Assembly (NCBI RefSeq): GCF_014638275.1
Contig: NZ_BMFJ01000001.1
Location: 2,406,338 to 2,470,337 of the forward strand
Length of the DNA: 64,000 nt
Direction of reading: 5' to 3'
Source of the DNA: Primorskyibacter flagellatus
Lineage (GTDB): Bacteria; Pseudomonadota; Alphaproteobacteria; Rhodobacterales; Rhodobacteraceae
This document shows, piece by piece, positions 7,504-16,967 of the stretch. The translations under genes were made by a program, and so were the position numbers. Position 1 is the first letter of the stretch. Every line of letters starts with the position of its first letter. Under the pieces are notes generated by a model. That model was not told the origin of the DNA. It was given only the letters and a program-made list of their open reading frames with translations, and ran no database searches.

Positions 7504-10500
7504 TCATCTGCACTGTCCGTTCGAATCGAGCCGCGAGGCGTCCTCGGTTATCGAAAAGCGGACAGTGGCGGTCACCGGGGCCTGCGTGCCGGTGGCGGCC
7601 TGTGTCGGGGTCTCGTTCCGGGCGAAGGTCTGCTCTGTCACGTCCGAAACGACTTCGGAGAAATTCTTGGTCCGGCCTTTGCTGTAGTCCTCAAGCGTCT
7701 TCAGCAGATCGGTGCCAAGCTGCGAATAATCGGTCAGACCGGGGTAGCAGTTGATCGCGATGTCCACGCCGACAGTCGGGGTGTGGGACTGCAGTTCGCG
7801 GCCCGGCTGCGGGATCTGGCGTGTCTCGCCGGGTTGCAGGACCGGGTTGCCGATGGCGGCGGGCGAGAGCCGGAAGAAGGTACCGGCCCGCGTATCCGGA
7901 TAGATCACGTCCAGCAGGCAGGCGCGGTCGGTCTGCACGGTGAAGCGCGCGCCCTCACAGACCTTCAGGTGCGGATTTTCCACCCGCACTGTCAGGCCGT
8001 GGCGCTGCGGGGCGGCGGCACCGGGCGGCACGTCCAGCGTGCGGGGCGCGGCATGGACCTCTGCCGCAGCCGGGACGGGGGCAGAGGAGGTATAGGGCAG
8101 CGCCGCGACATGGGTGGGCGTATAAGAAGCGGTAGCCGGAACGGTCGACCCGATCATCGGGCGCGGAGTCGTCAGGAACAGCGCGGCCGCGATCAACTGA
8201 TAGCTTTCCTCGACCTCGTAGCGTTCGACCAGACCGCGCCCCTCTATATCCGCGAACCAAGATTGCAACCGGTCCTTGGCCGGAGAGAAGGGAAGCGACT
8301 TCGCTTTTTCCTGAAGCTCATCGAAGGTCAGGCCGAATTCGGCGGCCAGCAGGTCCTTGTCCAGTTCGTCGAAATACTTCGCGATGGTGTTGGTGACGGG
8401 TTCGTGGTGATAGCGCCCCGGTCCGTCCGGCAGCGAATAATCCCCGCCCGAGGCCGCGAGGGCGTCGAGATAGCGGTTGGTATCCTCCGCATAGGCGGCG
8501 CGCAGGGTATCGTCGCTGGCGTAGAGTTCGCGCATCGCCTCCATGGTCACGCGGTCTGTGCCCTGGTTCTCTACCGCGGCGCGGATCTGGTCATAGCCTT
8601 CGATCGGGCCATTGACGTGGCAGGTCATGCAGGCCGACCCGTTGGAGATGGTCGCGCCCGAGACCGGGCTTTCGCCCTTGAAGAACACGACCGATGTCGG
8701 GCCGTCGGGGATGAAATGACCCGGACCGTCGGTCAGGAAGTAGCCCTGCATCCCGTTCGGCAGGGAAAAGATCATCTCCCCCCCGTCGGACTCGAAGACC
8801 TTCTGCGAGGCGGGGAATGCCTCGTGCGGGCCAAGGGGACGTTCCTTCAGCCTCCGGTCGGCGGATACGGCGCGGTCGAAGTCGTAGGAGACCCAGTAGT
8901 AGCCGCCCGTCGGCTGTTCGATCCGCTCGATCAGGCGGTTGTTCTGACTGACGCCCGAACCGCCCTCGAGAAACCCGGCACGCAGCACGTCGCGACGCAT
9001 GATCGCGCCGGGCCGGTCGAGCCTGAGGAGCGTGTGTTCGAACTCCTGCGCCGTGTCGGGAAGGTTCAGCATGAACTTGTAATAGAACGGTTCACCCACC
9101 ACCGCGACGAACCAGTCACCCCGCATCACCGGGACCGAGGTGCCGGTGATTTGCGCCACCTGATTCAGGTTCTCGTCCCGCCCCGCACCGAAGGGATCCA
9201 TCCCGTAGGGATAGGGCTGCGCCTCTTTCAGGCCGGGGATCCGGCCGCCGATCAGCGCCTCCCACTGGCGGGTGGTCCAGCCATAGTCGCGGATGTCGAT
9301 CGCATAGATGGCCATGCCCTCGGCAATCGGTTCGACCTGTTTGACCTTCGGTTCCCACGAGAGGGAGTTCACCAGCTTGTTCAGACCGGCGACATAGCCC
9401 GCAAGGTGCTGTTCCTCGAAATCCTGCATCGACTGGCAGGGCAGCTGGCCGTTCTGGAGGTGGCGGAAGGTGAAGTAGCGCGTGAAGGGCCGGTCGCGGT
9501 CGTCAAGCGACACGAGGTGCTCCTGGATTGCCCGGTTCTGCGCGGCGATGTCCATGAACATGCGGCTGTCGTCGCGCGGCGGGTCGATCTTTTCCGCCGT
9601 CAGGAAGGCCTTGTCGACAGCGAGGCCGGCGATCCAATCCTCTACCAGCTTGCGGTCGGAGTCCGAGGCCGCATTGCCCGGCGGCATGGTCGAAAGCGAC
9701 CGGTACAGCGCGGAGGCCGCAGGGTCCCCCGGCATCACCAGAGAGGAATCCGACGCCACGCGGGAGGCCGAGGCAAGCACCGCCTTCGATGCAGCCGAGG
9801 CCCCGCGCACATGGCAGGACTTGCACTGCGCCGCGAAGAAGCCGTCCACCGCCGCCGTCAGCTCCGGCGCGGGTTCGGAGACGGGGGAGCGCGGTGCCTC
9901 GCAGGTCATCTCGACCACCGTCCTGGGCAGCTCCTTCAGGTCGGCGAGGTACTGGTAGATCGAGGTCCGGTCGGTCTCATCGGCGGCGGCCAGCTGCGCG
10001 GCGACGGCGGCCATGGTGCCCTGCAGCTTCGTGCTGCCGTCCAGCCCGGTTCCGGCGGCCATGGCGGCGTGGAACCCATCCAGCCCGAGGGGGGAGATCG
10101 TGTCGCGGGAAATGTCCCCGGCGACCTCTCCCATGGGGGAAATCCCGCCCCGGTGCACCTGGTCGGACTGCAGGATGAAGGCGGAATTCCGCGGCGTGTG
10201 GCAGGCCCCGCAGGCGGCGACGGAGTCGGTCAGGTACTTGCCCCAGGCCAGGGCGTCGCGTTCATTGTCCCCCGCGCCGCTGTAGGTCGCCGGTTCGAAG
10301 GAGAACCGCCAGGGGTTCTTTCCGAAGATGCGGCGGGTCAGCAGCATGGAATGCGGCTCCGACGCGCGGTCGGACCTGGGGGCGGTCTGCTTGATGTATT
10401 CGAACAGGTCCACAGCGTGCTCGGGCTTCATCCCGGCGTAAAATTCATAGGGAAACAACGGCATGTACTGTCCGCCGTCCGGCGAAACGCCGTGCAGCAT

Positions 10501-10824
10501 GGCGTTCAGGAAGTCGCCCCTGCTCCATTCCCCGATCCCGGCGGCTGAGCCGGTGATGTTGGGGACGCGGACGGTGCCGTAGGTCGGGCTGTCGATCTCC
10601 ATCCCGCCGCCGAGCAGGGGGGCGGACGGGTCCAGCGCCGCGCCGGTTTCCTGATGGCAAGAGGCGCAGGCGCCGACGTGGAACAGCCGTTCGCCCCGCG
10701 CGAGGTCCGGCGCGTAGGTGGCAAAGCTGCTGTCGTCGAAGACCTGGGCGCGTGCGGGGGAAACGGAAACTGGCGAAACAAACGAAAATGCCGCCAGCGC
10801 GGCCAGCCTGAGCAGGAATGTCAT
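7504..10824 (-). CDS. Large secreted multihaem c-type cytochrome with DUF4384-like C-terminal domain
   Basis: First gene of the operon; 1106 residues from ATG 10824, chosen because it begins a Sec signal peptide (cleavage after ARA, about residue 26). A strong AGGAGG lies 27 bases upstream, so an earlier in-frame start such as TTG 10830 remains possible. Four haem-attachment sites are visible: C53-H57, C205-H209, C334-H338 and C732-H736. Residues 400-720 form a domain I do not recognise. Residues about 942-1030 resemble DUF4384 (VRVENPHLKVCEGARFTVQ, then CLLDVIY and FRLSP), a fold often linked to caspases or kinases. KNFSEV recurs at 1053-1058. Likely a periplasmic electron carrier or haem sensor; partners are inferred from the operon. 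Confidence 0.82.
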   Translation of the reverse strand: MTFLLRLAALAAFSFVSPVSVSPARAQVFDDSSFATYAPDLARGERLFHVGACASCHQETGAALDPSAPLLGGGMEIDSPTYGTVRVPNITGSAAGIGEWSRGDFLNAMLHGVSPDGGQYMPLFPYEFYAGMKPEHAVDLFEYIKQTAPRSDRASEPHSMLLTRRIFGKNPWRFSFEPATYSGAGDNERDALAWGKYLTDSVAACGACHTPRNSAFILQSDQVHRGGISPMGEVAGDISRDTISPLGLDGFHAAMAAGTGLDGSTKLQGTMAAVAAQLAAADETDRTSIYQYLADLKELPRTVVEMTCEAPRSPVSEPAPELTAAVDGFFAAQCKSCHVRGASAASKAVLASASRVASDSSLVMPGDPAASALYRSLSTMPPGNAASDSDRKLVEDWIAGLAVDKAFLTAEKIDPPRDDSRMFMDIAAQNRAIQEHLVSLDDRDRPFTRYFTFRHLQNGQLPCQSMQDFEEQHLAGYVAGLNKLVNSLSWEPKVKQVEPIAEGMAIYAIDIRDYGWTTRQWEALIGGRIPGLKEAQPYPYGMDPFGAGRDENLNQVAQITGTSVPVMRGDWFVAVVGEPFYYKFMLNLPDTAQEFEHTLLRLDRPGAIMRRDVLRAGFLEGGSGVSQNNRLIERIEQPTGGYYWVSYDFDRAVSADRRLKERPLGPHEAFPASQKVFESDGGEMIFSLPNGMQGYFLTDGPGHFIPDGPTSVVFFKGESPVSGATISNGSACMTCHVNGPIEGYDQIRAAVENQGTDRVTMEAMRELYASDDTLRAAYAEDTNRYLDALAASGGDYSLPDGPGRYHHEPVTNTIAKYFDELDKDLLAAEFGLTFDELQEKAKSLPFSPAKDRLQSWFADIEGRGLVERYEVEESYQLIAAALFLTTPRPMIGSTVPATASYTPTHVAALPYTSSAPVPAAAEVHAAPRTLDVPPGAAAPQRHGLTVRVENPHLKVCEGARFTVQTDRACLLDVIYPDTRAGTFFRLSPAAIGNPVLQPGETRQIPQPGRELQSHTPTVGVDIAINCYPGLTDYSQLGTDLLKTLEDYSKGRTKNFSEVVSDVTEQTFARNETPTQAATGTQAPVTATVRFSITEDASRLDSNGQCR

Positions 10825-10907
10825 AATCAATCCGTCGTCTTTTTCCGGGTATCCTCCTGAAGTTGGGTCTTTCACGCAAGAATAATCAGCCCGTTGCCAG
10901 GCAGGTA

Positions 10908-10938
10908 CGGACAATCCGTCCGATTATAATGGATTGTC
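10908..10938. promoter_or_regulatory. Candidate operator/promoter between the caspase operon and tamA
   Basis: An 8-bp perfect inverted repeat, GACAATCC at 10910-10917 and GGATTGTC at 10931-10938, flanks a 13-base centre containing TATAAT (10925-10930; ATTATAAT reads as a -10 on both strands). A nested CGGAC-AATCC-GTCCG repeat overlaps the left arm. The site lies 84 bp upstream of the cytochrome start and 125 bp upstream of tamA. No good -35 is visible for either direction, which would fit an activator-dependent promoter. Confidence 0.45.
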
Positions 10939-11062
10939 GCACCCGGATTTTGGCGGGCGGTTTGCCGCAAGCGAGGTCGCCGGGTCCGGATTCCGCTGGA
11001 AACCCCCGCCCCCGGCATTAGGTTGGCACGGGAGCTTTGACCGACTCCGGATTGATCTGCCC

Positions 11063-12856
11063 ATGACCGTTTTTCTCCGCGCGATGCCGCCCCTGCGCCG
11101 TCTCGCCGGACTTGCCCTTCTTGGCCTGCTGCCCGCGCCCCTGTGGGCGGCGGAACTCGCCGTGCGCGCCCCGTCCGAGCTGGAAGAGTCGATCCGCGCG
11201 GCCTCGCTCAGCCAGGCGGCGGTGAACGAAGACCGGACCGATCCGCAGGACCTGGTGGCCGCCGCACAGTCGGATTACCGCCGCGTGCTCGCCGCGCTTT
11301 ACGAACAGGGCTATTTTGGTGCCGAGGTGCACGTGCTGGTCGACGGGCGCGAAGCCGCGAACCTGTCGCCCCTGCGCCCCCCCGCCCGCGTCGACCGGAT
11401 CGAGATCGTTGCAACCGCCGGTCCCGGTTTCCTGTTCTCGCGGGCCGAGGTCACGCCGCTGCCGCCGGGCACGCCGCCGGTTGAAGGCTTCGCACCCGGC
11501 CAGCCCGCCGGCACCGCGATCATGACCGAAGCGGTGAGCGAGGGCGTGGAGGCCTGGCGCAACACCGGCCACGCCAAGGCGGAGGCGACCTCGCAGGACA
11601 TCGTGGCCGATCATGCGCGGCGCACCGTAGCGGCGCGTTTCGGCATTGCGCCGGGGCCTCGGCTGACCTTCGGGCGCGCCCGGATCGCGGCGGAGAGCGC
11701 GGACAGCAAGGTCCGCCCCGAGCGTATCCTCGCCATCGCCGGCATCCCCGAGGGCAAGGTCTACTCCCCCGAAGCAATCGAGACGGCCGAGCGGCGGCTG
11801 CGGCGCACCGGCGCCTTCCGCGCCGCCAACGTGACAGAGGACGAGGCGATCGGTCCGGGCAACACGCTTGGCACCGAGATCGCCGTCGAAGACGCCAAGC
11901 CACGCCGGTTCGGTGTCGGCGCGGAGGTGTCGACCATCGAGGGTCTCCGGCTCACCGGGTTCTGGCTGCACCGCAACGCCTTTGGCGGGGCGGAGCGGCT
12001 GCGTTTCGACGCAGAGATCGCGGGGATCGGCGGGTCGACCGGCGGCATCGACTATTCGCTGGCCGTGCAGCTGACCCGCCCGGCCTTCCGCCATCCGGAC
12101 GCGCAGCTGACGTTCCGCGCCGCGCTGGAGCGGGAGGACGAACCGACCTACCTGTCCGACAATTTCGAAATCGCCGTCGGCGTGGAGCGGATCCTGAACG
12201 ACAACCTGACCCTGACCAGCGAGGTGGGGCTGCGGGTGGCGCGTACGGACGACGTGTTCGGCGTGCGCGACTTCCGCCACATCCTCATCAGCGGCGGGGC
12301 GATCTGGGACAACCGGGACAACAGCACCGATCCCCGCAAGGGGGCCTATGCCGAGGTCGAGGTGCAGCCCTTCGTCGGTTTCTCCGGTTCCTCCTCCGGC
12401 ATCCGCACCACCGCCGACATCCGTGGCTACCGCGCAATCGGCGAGCGTCTGGTGATCGCCGGACGGGTGCAGCTCGGCTCCGTCGTGGGACCGTCGATCG
12501 CGCAGACGCCGCCGGACTTCCTGTTCTTCTCGGGCGGGGGCGGAACGGTGCGCGGACAGGGCTACCAGTCGCTTGGCGTCGGCACCGGTCCGACGCGGAC
12601 CGGCGGACGCTCCTTCGCCGGGTTCAGCGCGGAAATCAGGGCTGACGTGACCGAAAAGATCGGCGCGGTGGCCTTCTTCGACTACGGCTATGTCTCCGCC
12701 TCCAGCAGTTTCGAGGGCGGCGGCGATCACGCGGGCGCGGGCATCGGCGTTCGTTACAAGACCGGCATCGGGCCGATCCGTGCCGACCTTGCCGTGCCGG
12801 TGACAGGGAACAGCCGCAGCGTCAGCCTCTACGTCGGGATCGGACAAGCGTTTTGA
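11063..12856 (+). CDS. tamA: Outer-membrane autotransporter assembly protein TamA
   Basis: Omp85-family outer-membrane beta-barrel (597 residues) that works with TamB in inserting or supporting outer-membrane proteins and lipid homeostasis. Start 11063 (MTVFLRAMPPLRRLAG) gives a proper signal peptide ending LWAAE. The N-terminal 290 residues contain POTRA-like modules (PPARVDRIEIVATAGPGFLFSRAEV, PGPRLTFGRARI). The C-terminal half is the barrel, with a family-typical GGGGTVRGQGYQ loop and a final beta strand ending VGIGQAF, with terminal Phe as in BamA-type barrels. The stop overlaps the tamB start by 4 bp, so the two are translationally coupled. Confidence 0.93.
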   Translation: MTVFLRAMPPLRRLAGLALLGLLPAPLWAAELAVRAPSELEESIRAASLSQAAVNEDRTDPQDLVAAAQSDYRRVLAALYEQGYFGAEVHVLVDGREAANLSPLRPPARVDRIEIVATAGPGFLFSRAEVTPLPPGTPPVEGFAPGQPAGTAIMTEAVSEGVEAWRNTGHAKAEATSQDIVADHARRTVAARFGIAPGPRLTFGRARIAAESADSKVRPERILAIAGIPEGKVYSPEAIETAERRLRRTGAFRAANVTEDEAIGPGNTLGTEIAVEDAKPRRFGVGAEVSTIEGLRLTGFWLHRNAFGGAERLRFDAEIAGIGGSTGGIDYSLAVQLTRPAFRHPDAQLTFRAALEREDEPTYLSDNFEIAVGVERILNDNLTLTSEVGLRVARTDDVFGVRDFRHILISGGAIWDNRDNSTDPRKGAYAEVEVQPFVGFSGSSSGIRTTADIRGYRAIGERLVIAGRVQLGSVVGPSIAQTPPDFLFFSGGGGTVRGQGYQSLGVGTGPTRTGGRSFAGFSAEIRADVTEKIGAVAFFDYGYVSASSSFEGGGDHAGAGIGVRYKTGIGPIRADLAVPVTGNSRSVSLYVGIGQAF

Positions 12857-15800
12857 TACGGATTTTTGCTCTTCTCCTCCTTCTTCTGGTCAGCGCCCTG
12901 CCCCGCAGCGGTGTGGCGCAGGACGACGACGGCAAGGGGTTCCTGACCCGGTTGCTGCAGGATTCGCTCTCCGGGGCCGGGCGGGACGTTCAGATCGACG
13001 GCTTCCGCGGCGCGCTGTCCTCGCGCGCGTCGCTCGACCGGATGACCATCGCGGACGAGGACGGGGTATGGCTGGAGCTGACCGGGGCCGAACTGGACTG
13101 GAACCGCTCCGCCCTGCTGCGCGGGCGGCTCGAGGTCACGGCGCTGACGGCGGAGTCGCTGGAACTGGTGCGTCTGCCCAAGAGCGAGGAATCCTCGGCC
13201 GAGGCATCGGGCTTTGCCATTCCGGACCTGCCGGTGTCGGTGGATGTCGGACGGGTGGCGGTCAACGACCTGCGCATCGGGCGCATGGTCATGGGCGAAC
13301 CGGCGCAGTTCACCTTCGAGGGCAACGCGCAGCTGGACGGGCAGGCGCTGGCGGCGACGCTGTCGCTGGTGCGGCGCGACCGGGAGGGGCAGATCGGGCT
13401 GGTGCTCGACCTGCGCCCGGACGAGAACCAGCTGGTGCTGGACCTGAACGCCGACGAACCGGCGGGGGGGATCGCGGCGCGGCTGCTGGACCTGCCCGGC
13501 CAGCCCGCGCTGTCGCTGAGCGTGGACGGCGAGGGGCCGCTTGACGATTTCACCGCCAATGTCGCGCTGTCTTCGGACGGGGAAGACCGGCTGGCGGGCA
13601 CCGTCACCCTGCGCGGACAGGCGGACGGGGCGCAGGCCTTTGCCGCCGACCTAGGCGGCGACCTGACCGCCCTGCTGCTGCCGCAGGCGCGTGAATTCCT
13701 TGGTCAGGACATCCGGCTGGTGGTGGACGGCCAGCGCACGGCCGAGGGCACGCTGGCGCTGGACCAGCTGTCGGTCGACTCCGCCTCGCTGAAGCTCGAC
13801 GGTTCGCTCGCCACCGCGCCCGATGGCCGCCCCGCCCGGTTCGACCTGACCGGAGAGATCGCCGCGCCAGACGGAACGCCCGTTGTGCTGCCCTTCGGCG
13901 ACCAGATCGCCGTGCGGCAGGCGACGGTTTCGGCGCGCTTCGACGCCGCCGAAGGCGACGGGGTGACGGCAGAGATCGCGATGACCGATTTCTCCCGGCC
14001 CGGCATCGCCATCGGCACCGGCGCCCTGACGCTGAGCGGGACCATCGCGACGGAAGGCACACCCTCGGTCGATCTGGTGCTGGACGCCGGCCTGTCGGGC
14101 GTGGCGTTCGAGGATGCCGGACTGCAGCAGGCGCTCGGACCCGAGTTCACTGCCGATGCGGGCATCCGCTGGACCAGCGGCGCCGACCTGACCGTGACCG
14201 GGCTGGACCTGCGCGGTACCGGCTATGGCGTGACGGCGGATGCGACGCTGACACCGGGCGGCGGGACCTCGATCCTGACCGCTGACGGGCGCGCGGCCTT
14301 TGAGGACCTGTCGCGGCTGGCCACGCTTTCGGGCACGCAGATCCGAGGGGCGGCTGATGTGGCGTTCGACGTCTCTGCCGACCTGCTCGGCGGCAGCTTC
14401 GCCCTGTCGGCAGAGGGCGGAACGACCGACCTCGCGCTTGGCATCGAAAGGCTGGACCCGGTGATCGGCGGGGATTCACAGCTGGTGCTGAACGTCGCGC
14501 GCGGACCCGAGGGGATCGCGCTGGACGGCGTGCGGCTCAGCAACGACCAGATCCGGCTGGAGGCGTCGGGACAGGTCGGCAGCGACACAGGGCGGATCGA
14601 CTATGCCGCGAACCTCCGGAACTCCGGCGCGTTCATGGGCGTGGACGGCGGGCCCGTGGACCTGACCGGCACGGTGGTGCGCGACGCCGAAACCTTCACC
14701 ATCACGCTGGACGGCGGCGGGCGCGACATCGCCGTCGGGATCGCGCAGGCGGATGCACTGCTGAAGGGGCAGACGGAGGTGTCCGCGCAGCTGACGCTGA
14801 ACGACCGGATCCTGCTGGACCGCGCGGCGGTGGTCACCCCCGCCATGGACATCCGGGCGGAGGGCGAGCTGACCGAAGGCGCGCGGCAGGTGCGCGTGAC
14901 GGGTCGGCTGAACGACAGCGGGCTGCTCACGGGTGCCGAAAGCGGGCCGGTCGATCTGGTGCTGACGGCTCGCCAGGACGGCGCGGATTACATCGTCGAC
15001 CTCGACGGCACGGCGCGCGATCTCGCCATCGGGGTGGCGCAGGTGGACGGGCTGCTGGCGGGGGAAACCAGGGTCACCGCCTCCGCCAGCATCGGAGAGC
15101 GCATCCTGCTGGAACGCGCCACCGTCGCCAACCCCGCGCTCACCGCCGAGGCGGAGGGAGAGTTGACCGAGGGGCGGCGCGACGTCCGGCTGTCGGCCCG
15201 GCTTGCCGACAGCGGCAGGCCGCTCGGCGGGTCCGGCGGTCCGCTCACGGTCGACCTGCGTGCGGTGCAGGACGGTGCGGGCTACCGGCTGACGCTGGAC
15301 GGCACGGGCGAAAATATCGGCACCGGGCAGGCGCTGGCGGATTCCGTTCTGGCCGGGACGACGACCATCGCCGCGCGCGGGCGGGTGGAGGGATCGCGGC
15401 TCGACCTCGACTCCGCCAGCGTGGAGGGGCGTTCGATCACCGCGCAGGCCAGCGGGGTGGTGGCCTCGGGGGCGACATCGCTCGATTTCTCGGCACGGCT
15501 GGCATCGCTGTCCTCGGTCGTGCCGCAGGCGCCCGCGGGGCCGTTGTCGGCCTCGGGCCGGGTGCGGCAGGGCGCGGACGGGGCGCTGGACCTCGCCGTG
15601 ACGGCTGAGGGGCCGGGCGGCACGACGGCGCGGATCGACGGGCGCGCGCTGCTGCCGGGCGGGGCGGTGGACCTTGCGATCGCGGGCACGGCCCCGCTGG
15701 CGCTGGCCAATCCCTACATCACCCCGCGCTCCGTCACCGGCACGGCGCAGTTCGACCTGACCCTGTCGGGTCAGCCCGGACCCGACGCGCTGCGCGGCCG

Positions 15801-16959
15801 GGTCACGCTGTCCGGCGGACGGTTCTCCGAACCCGCGGTCGGGCTGGCGGTGGAGGACATCGCCGGAGCCATCGACCTGACCGGCGGCGCGGCGCGGCTG
15901 GACCTGCGGGCGGCGGTGAACGGCGGCGCGATCACCCTCAGCGGGCCGGTCGGGCTCTCCGCCCCCTATTCCGCCGACCTGACGGCGGCGCTGAACAACG
16001 TACCCTTCGAACAGCCGGGGCTGGTGACAACCCGTGTGAACGGCCAGATCGCCGTGCGCGGCGGGCTGACGGGCGGCGGCACGGTCAGCGGCCGTGTCGG
16101 ACTGACGGATACCGAAATGCGCATCCCCGATGGCGGCTTCGGCGGGGTCGAACCGATCCCCGACATGCGCCATGTCAACGAAACCGCCGCCAGCCGGACC
16201 ACGCGGGCGCGGGCCGGGCTGACCGGAGAGACCGCGGGCAGCGGCGGCTCCGGCGGGGGCGGTGCGCTCGGCCTCAACGTCCAGGTGGTGGCGGACAGCC
16301 CGATCTTCGTGCGCGGGCGCGGCGTCGATGCGGAGCTGCGCGGCGGGCTGGTGCTTGAGGGCACGACAAGCGATGTGCGTCCGATCGGCCAGTTCGACCT
16401 GGTGCGCGGGCGGATCGACATCCTGACCAAGCGGCTCGACCTGACGGACGGTCAGATCCGGCTGGCCGGGGGCTTTGACCCGATCATCCGTCTGGTGGCG
16501 GAAAGTGCCTCGGGTGAGTACGTGATCCAGATCGCGCTGGAAGGTCCGGCGGCGCAGCCCACGGTGGTCTTCTCCTCCCGCCCAGAACTGCCCGAGGACG
16601 AGGTGCTGGCGCAGCTGTTCTTCGAACGCGACATCGGATCGCTCACCCCGTTTCAGGCGGCGCGGCTGGCGCTGGCGGTGGCGGAACTGACGGGCCGGGG
16701 CAACGGCGGGATCGTCGGCAAGATCCGCGAAGGCGCGGGGCTGGACGATCTCGACGTCAGCACCACGGCGGAGGGCGAGACGGCGCTGAGCGCGGGCAAA
16801 TACATCAGCGAAAACGTCTATACGGAGGTGGAGGCGACCAGCGGCGGCAAGACCAGCCTTTCGATCAACCTCGACGTGACGCGCAACCTGACCGCCAAGG
16901 GGCGGGTCGGATCGGACGGGGATTCCAGCCTCGGCCTGTTCTTCGAAAAGGATTACTAG
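12853..16959 (+). CDS. tamB: Inner membrane-anchored translocation/lipid transfer protein TamB
   Basis: 1368-residue AsmA-like protein with an N-terminal signal anchor (MIRIFALLLLLLVSALPRSG) and a very long beta-rich periplasmic body of repeated DLxxxG strands, typical of TamB/DUF490 bridges between inner and outer membrane. The C-terminal DUF490 domain is recognisable by VVFSSRPELPEDEVLAQLFF, the AARLALAVAELTG helix and the last strands ending LGLFFEKDY. The start is a TTG inside TTGA, overlapping the tamA stop. Several internal segments repeat one another (e.g. GRDIAVGIAQADALL, ARDLAIGVAQVDGLL and GENIGTGQALADSVL, around residues 620-830), suggesting internal duplication. Confidence 0.93.
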   Translation: MIRIFALLLLLLVSALPRSGVAQDDDGKGFLTRLLQDSLSGAGRDVQIDGFRGALSSRASLDRMTIADEDGVWLELTGAELDWNRSALLRGRLEVTALTAESLELVRLPKSEESSAEASGFAIPDLPVSVDVGRVAVNDLRIGRMVMGEPAQFTFEGNAQLDGQALAATLSLVRRDREGQIGLVLDLRPDENQLVLDLNADEPAGGIAARLLDLPGQPALSLSVDGEGPLDDFTANVALSSDGEDRLAGTVTLRGQADGAQAFAADLGGDLTALLLPQAREFLGQDIRLVVDGQRTAEGTLALDQLSVDSASLKLDGSLATAPDGRPARFDLTGEIAAPDGTPVVLPFGDQIAVRQATVSARFDAAEGDGVTAEIAMTDFSRPGIAIGTGALTLSGTIATEGTPSVDLVLDAGLSGVAFEDAGLQQALGPEFTADAGIRWTSGADLTVTGLDLRGTGYGVTADATLTPGGGTSILTADGRAAFEDLSRLATLSGTQIRGAADVAFDVSADLLGGSFALSAEGGTTDLALGIERLDPVIGGDSQLVLNVARGPEGIALDGVRLSNDQIRLEASGQVGSDTGRIDYAANLRNSGAFMGVDGGPVDLTGTVVRDAETFTITLDGGGRDIAVGIAQADALLKGQTEVSAQLTLNDRILLDRAAVVTPAMDIRAEGELTEGARQVRVTGRLNDSGLLTGAESGPVDLVLTARQDGADYIVDLDGTARDLAIGVAQVDGLLAGETRVTASASIGERILLERATVANPALTAEAEGELTEGRRDVRLSARLADSGRPLGGSGGPLTVDLRAVQDGAGYRLTLDGTGENIGTGQALADSVLAGTTTIAARGRVEGSRLDLDSASVEGRSITAQASGVVASGATSLDFSARLASLSSVVPQAPAGPLSASGRVRQGADGALDLAVTAEGPGGTTARIDGRALLPGGAVDLAIAGTAPLALANPYITPRSVTGTAQFDLTLSGQPGPDALRGRVTLSGGRFSEPAVGLAVEDIAGAIDLTGGAARLDLRAAVNGGAITLSGPVGLSAPYSADLTAALNNVPFEQPGLVTTRVNGQIAVRGGLTGGGTVSGRVGLTDTEMRIPDGGFGGVEPIPDMRHVNETAASRTTRARAGLTGETAGSGGSGGGGALGLNVQVVADSPIFVRGRGVDAELRGGLVLEGTTSDVRPIGQFDLVRGRIDILTKRLDLTDGQIRLAGGFDPIIRLVAESASGEYVIQIALEGPAAQPTVVFSSRPELPEDEVLAQLFFERDIGSLTPFQAARLALAVAELTGRGNGGIVGKIREGAGLDDLDVSTTAEGETALSAGKYISENVYTEVEATSGGKTSLSINLDVTRNLTAKGRVGSDGDSSLGLFFEKDY

Positions 16960-16967
16960 CCCCGCGG

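Noticed and set aside
7318-10548. 1076-codon open frame on the plus strand opposite the cytochrome gene
   Set aside because: High-GC antisense shadow: the product is Arg/Gly/His-rich without recognisable domains, while the minus frame has a signal peptide and four CxxCH motifs.
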